Shown one piece after another: positions 15,427 to 22,162 of a stretch of 26,249 nt of DNA (positions within the stretch are counted from its first letter, which is position 1; each line of letters begins with the position of its first letter). The translations under genes and the position numbers were made by a program. This stretch comes from CAZPBC01 sp964584775 (GTDB lineage: Bacteria > Chlamydiota > Chlamydiia > Chlamydiales > SLFE01), in the NCBI GenBank assembly GCA_964584775.1, contig CAZPBC010000023.1, positions 1 to 26,249 of the forward strand, in the 5' to 3' direction. The notes below the pieces were generated by a model, which was given only the letters and a program-made list of their open reading frames with translations, ran no database searches and was not told the DNA's origin.

Positions 15427-18400
15427 CTGGGGTGATCAGAGGTCAATTCAGCAAAGGGTCCATCACTAGGCGGACGCTTTCTAGAATCCAAAACATGGTG
15501 AATAGGGTGTTTCATACAATGACCTTTAACCTATTTAGGTCTAAAGGGACTCTGTCGGAAAAGCCAGATGGTAGCGAAAGAACATTTCAACATCCTCCAG
15601 GAGTGAAAATTCCCGGTATTCCGGAAGAGATTGGCTCTGCAGGGCCAAAACCAACTAAAGTTGCTAAACCTCCTCAAACTCATCGTGTAAAAGCAGTGCC
15701 TAAAACTTCTGAGATCCATGGAACCACTCCTTCAGAGATTTATGGCGAAATTGGTGGTCCATCAAATTATTCCCTGGGGAGACTTATCGCCGGTGATCTT
15801 ACCTATCCAACACCCAGGGGGCCTGCTTTTTGTCGTGATGACCTCCATAGCTTAAAGAAATATCATCCAGAAGTGTGGGCCATGCTTCCCCCTGACTTGC
15901 AAAGGAACCTTGAGGCCAACCAGGAAGGGAGGTCGATGTTCTCCGATATTTGTTCGAACTCGAAAACCCAAGTCCAAGTGACAAGTGGCGCATTCGTTCA
16001 TGCTAACGAGTATGTTGGAGAACAAAAATATGTGATGGCGCAATACCCTATGGATCATGAGGCGTACTGGGAGCATGTTTTTGATGAGATGTCGGGTGAC
16101 AATCATTGCGTTTTGGTCAACCTAGCTGCAGAAGGGGATATTCTCGGAACGAGTGAGCGTGGCTATATTGATAGATGTGGGAACGCGTCAGTACAGGGAG
16201 GTCCGTCTCGATTTGGACGAGCAAGAGGTTTAGATAGACAGGGTAGACCATTTATTTATGCTTTAGAGACTAAGGAACAAAATTACTTTTGGCCAAGAGT
16301 AGAGAAACAAACTCGGATTTATGGTTCCTATACCGTTGAAAACATTGGCAAGAGGTTAGTGAAAGAAGAAGGGGGGCATTATTACGAAGTGGTAGATCTC
16401 AAACTGACCGACGCAAAAGGGAATGAGAGAACCCTTAAGATGATTGACTGCCCTTCATGGAAAGATTTTAGTGGTACAGACGATGCTATGGTGATGGATC
16501 TTCTTCGCGAGGTTCACAGCGAAATAGAAGCTCATAAAGCTCATAAAGCTCATAAAGCTCAAAAAGCTCAAAAAGCTCAACACACGACGATCAAGGTGAA
16601 TTGTCAAGCGGGTGTGGGACGGACTGGGGAATTTGTCGCGCTTTTAGATCAAGGCTTGAAAATGAAAAAGGCGGTGCGTGAAGGGAAAAGTGAACTCGAT
16701 TTTTCTGCGCATGATCCTCGTGCGGTTGCTTACCAGGTCAGAGAAATGCGCTTTGCTCGAGGGAGCAGTGGTGTTGTTCAAACTCCTGAGCAATTTAAGC
16801 AGCTCTGCCGTCTGGTAAAGGGAATGTTTGAAGATTACTCGAAGGGGATTGACCCCTTAGCGAAAGTTGAAGAAAAGAAGGGTTCAGCTCCTGCTTCAAC
16901 ACTTTCTCCAGTAGAAAAAGCCACACCACTATCAGCCGAACAAGCTTTTGATGCCTTCAAAAAGCTTTCAAGCGAGTTCCACGAGCCAAAGTATGACAAA
17001 CTTCTTATGGAAGATAGCGTTCCCATCGGCTCGTGGTACCTTCGGAGAGACGGTGATGCGTTGACCTATGTTTGCAAAGAGCTCGATATCAACGGACGTG
17101 TGAATATCAGGGAGAAGAGAATTCAACGGAGCGATCCTGATTTACCTAAAACGGTTGGAGAATTGAGGGAGAAATTCGATCCTGAAAAACAAGTGAGCGA
17201 TGAGAAAATTCGTTCGCTTTGGAGAAGTTACAGTGCTCTTTCACCAAAAGAGAAAACATTGAAGGAATTTGCTAACTTCATTGCGACAAAAGAGATCTCC
17301 ACTAGCGATAAGGGGTTGCCTTCGGTCAAGCCTGGGATAAGCAGGACGATCATTCTCCCAGACGAAGATTGTCATTATGATTACCAAGTGATCACGATTT
17401 CTAGAGGAGCACGGTCAACAGGAGATACTTACTCTTATGGATACGTGACCGTAGGGAGCAATGGCAAAATAACATACAGTACAACCGGTGCGCGTAATCG
17501 ATCCTTTGATACCTTTGAAGCTTTTCAACGAGCTCTAGATGTTAAACAGCCTTTGTCTACAAAGGAGTTTGAGAGGCTCAATACCCACAACCAGTTTGCT
17601 CACGCTTGGGGTCTGAGTGGATTTGTCGACCGTGGAGATGGGATTGGGTTTGATAAGGAGGGCTCCTATCATGAAATTTCGGCACAAACCCTTATGGATC
17701 AGCTTGACGATCTGGAATTTCCTTCTGGAGTGGACAACTATTTTAACGAGCCAGAAGTGAAAGAGGCGATGCGCCGTGCCTTAGAAGATTGTATTGAACT
17801 CCGACATTTGCGATTTGAGAAAGGGAAACGGGCTACTGCCGATAAACTCATTGAACTCATCAGAGCGAGCGATGCCAAGGACACACCCGTTTTAATTCCC
17901 ACTGGATATTCAGGGCATGCGGTTTACATGACTTACTACCGGGGGGTATTGGCAATCACAAACCGTGGGGCACGACACTCTAGTAATCGTTCTGGAACCC
18001 ATTATTTCAAAGTCGATCCTGATGTTTTGATGAGAAATTTAGAGGACAAAGCATTTGCCAAGAAATTTTTAGGGCATCGGATTAATTCCGATACATTTAA
18101 GGCATTCCAACCTTATGAGAATCGATGGGCTGCTAGCGGATATCGCGGAGAAATGATGTCCGCTCTGCGTCTCACTCCTCTGGGAGTCGATAAAAAAGCA
18201 GGTCAAAAAGTGGGGAACTGCACCTTTGCGAACTGCATTGCTTCCATGCACACCATTGCGACGCTGAAGTCCATGAAAGACAGGCCTTTGGGACGTTCGA
18301 CTGTCATTTCAAGAGCTGATGAATACAAGGTAGAGTACAAAGCCTTTACATTTGCAGTGAGGGCGAAGGTTCTTGAAAAAGCCTCCACTCTAGCAGGGCT

Positions 18401-20018
18401 TGAAACGAGTGAGTTTCACGATGACTTTGTGGATGCCTACGGAAAAATGGGCGCAAAACTCAAAAACTACGAAGAGCGCGGATCTTCAAAGGCGAGTATA
18501 GTTCCGATATGCGAATACTATCGAGCTAAAGTCAATGGATTGACAGAAGGCAATCCGGAGGTACGGAAACAAGTCGAATTTATCGAAAAAGTGCCCCTGA
18601 TGCACTATCCTGGAATGTCACGTGAAGACGCAAAGGCAGTACTTGCGAGAATGGACGTCGGATCATGGTTGGTCAAACGCTCGACCGAAAGAGGCCAGGC
18701 TGTATACAAGGTTTGTTATAAAAATGACGCTGGTCGTATTCGCTTTATGGGGCTTCCATCTAAAGACATGAAAACAATGGAGGATTTTGAGAAGAGATTT
18801 AAGAAAGATAAGCAAGTGCCTACCTACGCGTTGCCTGAAAACAAGCAGGATATGGCGAGATTATACTTAAAAGCCCAAGAGCTATCGGTAGGAAAAATGA
18901 GTTTCACTGAAGCGCAGTTGCATTTAAAAAAGCAAGGTTCTGGAATATGGTTGGTTCGAGAGTCACGCACGATTCGTGGTCTGTTCGTTGTTGAGAAAGT
19001 TGAGGAGAGTGGTCATATCATCTCGACACGTTTAGATGAAGAGCACCTTAAGGAGCTCATTGGAAAGTTTGATGATAAGTATCCTAAAGCTAAAAAAGCC
19101 AAAATAATAGAGCAACAAGCTATTTTTGCAGAGATTGGGTCGTCTGATCATGTCGGCCGCCCAAATTATCATCAAGGAAACCTAAATCTGGGAAGTCCAA
19201 GGACTACATTCAAACCTACCCCATCACCTTCAGGACCAGGATTCAAACCTACCCCATCACCTTCAGGACCAAGATTCAAACCTACACCATCACCTTCAGG
19301 ACCAAGATTAAGACCTACACCCTCTTCTGAGTGGACGTATGAAAAGATTCTCGATCGAAAAGATGCTCTGAAAGTTGATAAACTCGTAGAGATCTTTGCG
19401 GAAATAGATCAAAGAGAGTCGAACAAGTTTGAGAAAGACAGAGTAAGGGGACTCATAAACGGGCTCATCTATGAGAAATTGTATGAGCTCAAGATGCCCG
19501 TAGGCCAAATCACTGATGAAATTAGGAGGGTAGGACGTGGCACGAGTGGTATTGATCTTCTAGGAATTTTGATAGCTAATTTGCCTGACAAAAATTTTAC
19601 TCTAGGTGACATTGAAAAGGTGAGAAGTGCTGTTAGCTCTAGGCGTCATAATTACGCTGACGATTTGAGTGGCAACCTCAAGTGGTTTATTGATCAGATG
19701 GCAGAAATGACGGCTTTCAGGCAAGCGGAGATCACAGATCGTCAAATGGAAGAGGCGATGAAGGATGCTCCTCTTGGTTCTTGGTATCCCCGACATTCAA
19801 GTGATCCATTTTGGTTTGTCATTCTTGTGAAAGAAGATAAAGGTGTCAAACGTATTAGATTTACAATTCCTGAGTTTGAAGAAAGGATCCAGCAATTCGA
19901 GAAGGGTACTTACAAGCACGATCAAGTGGATACGAAAATAGCGGGTAGATTTTCACTACCGGAAGAGTTACAAAATCGGGTGGAAGCGGTGCGAATAGCA
20001 GCGAATCCTGATGTGTGA
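15405..20018 (+). CDS. Protein tyrosine phosphatase with four SH2-like modules (PTP1), putative effector
   Basis: A 1537-residue protein if started at ATG 15405: GGAGG lies 5 nt upstream, and the paralogue at 22163 aligns from the same Met (M-x-IIS...AGVIRGQ). Y113 sits in SEIYGEIGG. A classical PTP domain (about 140-480) shows FVHANEYVG...KYVMAQYPMDHEAYWEHVF, a WKD loop for WPD (Trp352, Asp354), the P-loop CQAGVGRTG (Cys400, Arg406) preceded by Asn not His, and the Q-loop VQTPEQF. SH2-like modules: GSWYLRRDG (Arg547), GSWLVKRS (Lys1091 at the FLVR Arg place), GIWLVRES (Arg1185), GSWYPRHSS (Arg1463). Between the first and second lies a conserved region with His838, Asn853, Gln934 and Cys939 that may be a cysteine peptidase fold. 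Likely role: dephosphorylation of host or effector phosphotyrosine targets. Confidence 0.88.
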   Translation: MYIISYVAGVIRGQFSKGSITRRTLSRIQNMVNRVFHTMTFNLFRSKGTLSEKPDGSERTFQHPPGVKIPGIPEEIGSAGPKPTKVAKPPQTHRVKAVPKTSEIHGTTPSEIYGEIGGPSNYSLGRLIAGDLTYPTPRGPAFCRDDLHSLKKYHPEVWAMLPPDLQRNLEANQEGRSMFSDICSNSKTQVQVTSGAFVHANEYVGEQKYVMAQYPMDHEAYWEHVFDEMSGDNHCVLVNLAAEGDILGTSERGYIDRCGNASVQGGPSRFGRARGLDRQGRPFIYALETKEQNYFWPRVEKQTRIYGSYTVENIGKRLVKEEGGHYYEVVDLKLTDAKGNERTLKMIDCPSWKDFSGTDDAMVMDLLREVHSEIEAHKAHKAHKAQKAQKAQHTTIKVNCQAGVGRTGEFVALLDQGLKMKKAVREGKSELDFSAHDPRAVAYQVREMRFARGSSGVVQTPEQFKQLCRLVKGMFEDYSKGIDPLAKVEEKKGSAPASTLSPVEKATPLSAEQAFDAFKKLSSEFHEPKYDKLLMEDSVPIGSWYLRRDGDALTYVCKELDINGRVNIREKRIQRSDPDLPKTVGELREKFDPEKQVSDEKIRSLWRSYSALSPKEKTLKEFANFIATKEISTSDKGLPSVKPGISRTIILPDEDCHYDYQVITISRGARSTGDTYSYGYVTVGSNGKITYSTTGARNRSFDTFEAFQRALDVKQPLSTKEFERLNTHNQFAHAWGLSGFVDRGDGIGFDKEGSYHEISAQTLMDQLDDLEFPSGVDNYFNEPEVKEAMRRALEDCIELRHLRFEKGKRATADKLIELIRASDAKDTPVLIPTGYSGHAVYMTYYRGVLAITNRGARHSSNRSGTHYFKVDPDVLMRNLEDKAFAKKFLGHRINSDTFKAFQPYENRWAASGYRGEMMSALRLTPLGVDKKAGQKVGNCTFANCIASMHTIATLKSMKDRPLGRSTVISRADEYKVEYKAFTFAVRAKVLEKASTLAGLETSEFHDDFVDAYGKMGAKLKNYEERGSSKASIVPICEYYRAKVNGLTEGNPEVRKQVEFIEKVPLMHYPGMSREDAKAVLARMDVGSWLVKRSTERGQAVYKVCYKNDAGRIRFMGLPSKDMKTMEDFEKRFKKDKQVPTYALPENKQDMARLYLKAQELSVGKMSFTEAQLHLKKQGSGIWLVRESRTIRGLFVVEKVEESGHIISTRLDEEHLKELIGKFDDKYPKAKKAKIIEQQAIFAEIGSSDHVGRPNYHQGNLNLGSPRTTFKPTPSPSGPGFKPTPSPSGPRFKPTPSPSGPRLRPTPSSEWTYEKILDRKDALKVDKLVEIFAEIDQRESNKFEKDRVRGLINGLIYEKLYELKMPVGQITDEIRRVGRGTSGIDLLGILIANLPDKNFTLGDIEKVRSAVSSRRHNYADDLSGNLKWFIDQMAEMTAFRQAEITDRQMEEAMKDAPLGSWYPRHSSDPFWFVILVKEDKGVKRIRFTIPEFEERIQQFEKGTYKHDQVDTKIAGRFSLPEELQNRVEAVRIAANPDV
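16530..16580 (+). repeat. 9-bp microsatellite inside the PTP domain
   Basis: GCTCATAAA three times, GCTCAAAAA twice, then GCTCAA, encoding (AHK)3(AQK)2AQ between the WKD loop helix and the strand before the P-loop. PTP2 has only AHSDQP here, so the insert is recent and tolerated. Confidence 0.9.
19209..19325 (+). repeat. 33-bp Pro-rich tandem repeat in PTP1
   Basis: Three units of 33 bp encode FKPTPSPSGP[G/R], followed by a partial LRPTPSS unit. It forms a proline-rich linker between the third and fourth SH2-like modules and could bind SH3-type domains. Confidence 0.9.
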
Positions 20019-20062
20019 GTTTAAAATTTGATGTTGTGAACCGGTTTGATTCGCTGGTACCC

Positions 20063-20149
20063 TAACCTGTTCGGCAGGAGCATGAGTGTCGTTCTCGATA
20101 CGCGTGGTCTACGGCGGCGGCGCTGGAGTAGCGTCTCGAGGGGATTCTT
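20063..20149 (+). repeat. 87-bp direct repeat, left copy flanking the Fic-like gene
   Basis: Pairs with 21473-21559 in the same orientation; I count four mismatches. It includes TAACCTGTTCGGCAGGAGCA and the GCGGCGGCG tract. The right copy overlaps the 3' end of the 148-residue gene. Confidence 0.9.
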
Positions 20150-20153
20150 TGAA
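20109..20153 (-). pseudogene. C-terminal remnant of a second copy of the 148-residue gene
   Basis: Read on the minus strand this encodes FKESPRDATPAPPP-stop, matching the ESPRDATPAPPP-stop end of the gene at 21519-21965 at the same place within the direct repeat. No homologous body precedes it, so only the tail remains. Confidence 0.75.
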
Positions 20154-20185
20154 TTTGATAATTTAAATAGTGAAGGGAGTTTGTT

Positions 20186-21376
20186 ATGGAACCTACTAAA
20201 GTTCATCTTGAGTTGCAGAGTATTTTCGATCAACTAGAGGGGGTTAAGGAGAAAGCTTCTGAAGAATTGATCGATAAATTTGCCAGTTTAATTCTTGAAA
20301 ATGGAGAGTGCTTGCCGGATGATGATAGGGTGCTTGCTAGAGAAATTTCCAAAAAAATGACACTTTCTGATGAAGTTCAAGCCAAGATCGAGTCGTTAAG
20401 TCCTGGCCGCAACTCTCTCAAGGTTAAGGTTCAGTTACAAGAGTTAGGCATTCTACCTAGTTCTATTGAGGCTAGAGAGGCTTACTACGGCCTTGGAAAG
20501 GAAGAGTCCTGGCGTCAGATCATTGATGGAAAGTTTCATGAATTTGGTCCTAATGTGTTTGATGATGGTTTGCATGGACGTGTTAAGGAGCCTGGTTATC
20601 GCAGAGGAATCGAGGAGGCAGGCGAACAAATCTGCAAAATGTTTGATCATCCGCTGATGGATGTGTACTTAGCGGCGCATAAAACGTCGTGTAGTCACTT
20701 TAAAGGTGAAGCGAATGCAACTCGATGTGATGCAACTCAAATAATGAACATGCGTGACGAAAGTTTTTCTGGTATACCGAGACCTAAGGGTGAAATGGAA
20801 TGGTTGCGGACACTCGAGATATTAAACCTGAATCCAGTGATTGAAGATATTAGTAAGTCTTATGGGCTTGAAAGCCCTTTTGCTCAAATTGGTTACTTTT
20901 ATGATCGTTTGGATAGCCTAGAAGATTTAGGTGTGAAACATCCAAGGCTGAGGTCTGATCGTAACGAAAACTCTAAGGCTCTCGAAGAAACGATGACTAA
21001 AATGATCAATCGCTATGAAGAGAAGGTCGAAGAAGTGCGCCAGAAAGTTTTGGAGGCTTACGAGACCCATACAAGAGGGGTGAGTGATCCTGACAAGCGA
21101 GCCAAGATCATAGATGCAATTGGCCAGGGTTACCGGAAGGTTGTACTGAAGGAGATCGCACAACTCTATTCTGAATTGGAATGGCTACATCCGTGGATTG
21201 ATGGTCAAGGGCGAACGGATATCCTGATATTAAACTTCCTGCTCTGCCAGGAAGGCTTTCACCCTTGCGTGTTGGAGAATCCATACTATTCTTACACACA
21301 CACTGTAGAAGAATGGACCAAATATCTAGAAGATGGGCTTGAAAAGTATAAAGCCATCAAAACTATGGGCATTTGA
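20186..21376 (+). CDS. Fic-like protein with variant motif, putative effector
   Basis: A 396-residue protein. Near residues 333-341 it reads HPWIDGQGRTD, which fits the Fic core HPFx[D/E]GN[G/K]R with Phe to Trp and Asn to Gln. The preceding helix (AQLYSELEWL) and the following helix (ILILNFLLCQEGFHP) are as expected around a Fic motif. Fic enzymes transfer AMP or another nucleotide-derived group to target hydroxyls using the motif His; the Gln for Asn change may alter activity or nucleotide choice. The N-terminal half is helical and unrecognised; a coiled-coil-like stretch (ETMTKMINRYEEKVEEV) precedes the core. No clear inhibitory (S/T)xxxE(G/N) helix stands out. The SD is AAGGGAG, six nt before ATG. 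The gene is bracketed by direct repeats and ends in a terminator. Confidence 0.75.
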   Translation: MEPTKVHLELQSIFDQLEGVKEKASEELIDKFASLILENGECLPDDDRVLAREISKKMTLSDEVQAKIESLSPGRNSLKVKVQLQELGILPSSIEAREAYYGLGKEESWRQIIDGKFHEFGPNVFDDGLHGRVKEPGYRRGIEEAGEQICKMFDHPLMDVYLAAHKTSCSHFKGEANATRCDATQIMNMRDESFSGIPRPKGEMEWLRTLEILNLNPVIEDISKSYGLESPFAQIGYFYDRLDSLEDLGVKHPRLRSDRNENSKALEETMTKMINRYEEKVEEVRQKVLEAYETHTRGVSDPDKRAKIIDAIGQGYRKVVLKEIAQLYSELEWLHPWIDGQGRTDILILNFLLCQEGFHPCVLENPYYSYTHTVEEWTKYLEDGLEKYKAIKTMGI

Positions 21377-21410
21377 GACCCTCTGGATTAGGAGGTGTCT
21401 CGTTTTCTCT
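21375..21410 (+). terminator. Rho-independent terminator of the Fic-like gene
   Basis: The left arm GAGACCCTC (21375-21383) overlaps the TGA stop. The right arm GAGG-T-GTCTC (21392-21401) pairs with one bulged T, and the tract GTTTTCTCT follows. Confidence 0.8.
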
Positions 21411-21472
21411 ATATTGGGAGATTTGCACAGATAGACAGCTCAGATGACAAACCATTCTATGCATTAGCACTT

Positions 21473-21559
21473 TAACCTGTTCGGCAGGAGCATGAGTGTC
21501 GTTCTCGATTCGCCTGGTCTACGGCGGCGGCGCGGGAGTAGCGTCTCGAGGAGATTCTT
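21473..21559 (+). repeat. 87-bp direct repeat, right copy flanking the Fic-like gene
   Basis: Partner of 20063-20149. The last part, on the minus strand, is the coding end of the 148-residue gene, so this is probably the original copy. Confidence 0.9.
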
Positions 21560-21965
21560 GAGTTGTCATTTGAAAAACAGGAATCCACTCTGGTTCATCA
21601 AGACCGATTTGTCGGATGTAAGTGCATTTCAACTCTCTTAGATAAAAAGACTCTGGAAGCACAGCGACATGGTTCTCAAGGATGTCGTTGGTGAAGAGGT
21701 GTTGCACCAGAGCGGTGACGCGGTCGATGGTTGCTGCGTCGACAGGGGCCTCTAGGGTATGGAACGCTCCTTTGAGCGCGTTTGCATCGACAAGAAGTAA
21801 GTAGACGCGTTTTCGTCGCCCGTCATGAAGGATGATCTCACAATCGAGGCACTTCAAGTCACCGGGGAGTGCCTGGATCTTGTTTCTCTCATCCCAGTCA
21901 ATAAATTCTTTGATACTTTTGTCACTTAGGCTCTGCACGATAAGAGCATTATAACAGATCTTCAA
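21519..21965 (-). CDS. Paralogue of the CaaX small protein, without CaaX (148 aa)
   Basis: Shares FIDWD, LPGD-x-x-C-x-x-CEI, RVYLLLVDA, ATIDRVTALVQHLF and V-x-VLPESFY with the protein at 12234-12671. The C-terminus differs completely: a Pro-rich ESPRDATPAPPP in place of KKKAGCIVQ. The given start is a TTG at 21965. A GTG at 21936-21938 would give an N-terminus of nearly the same length as the paralogue, and a TATAAT lies between the two, so the real start is uncertain. Its stop lies inside the right copy of the direct repeat. Function is unknown; it sits antisense between the two PTP genes just as its paralogue sits between the two kinase genes. Confidence 0.7.
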   Translation of the reverse strand: MKICYNALIVQSLSDKSIKEFIDWDERNKIQALPGDLKCLDCEIILHDGRRKRVYLLLVDANALKGAFHTLEAPVDAATIDRVTALVQHLFTNDILENHVAVLPESFYLRELKCTYIRQIGLDEPEWIPVFQMTTQESPRDATPAPPP

Positions 21966-22162
21966 TTTCTTGGAGTTGAATCGTCTTTTTGTAAAAATTT
22001 CTTACGACTCCAACCTTTGTTCTGCATCCATCTTGTTGGTTAAATAGACAGGTTTAAAAAATAAATTTTCAATTTCCACAATCGATGGTGTGTTTAGCCT
22101 ACCTTTATATGAACTTTACATTGTTAAGATAGAATGCAATTTCAACTACTGAGGAGTGTCAA

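Noticed and set aside
20066..20078. CCTGTTCGGCAGG hairpin as a terminator or attachment site core
   Set aside because: The stem is only four base pairs with no T-run, and no integrase or tRNA is nearby. It is simply part of the 87-bp direct repeat.
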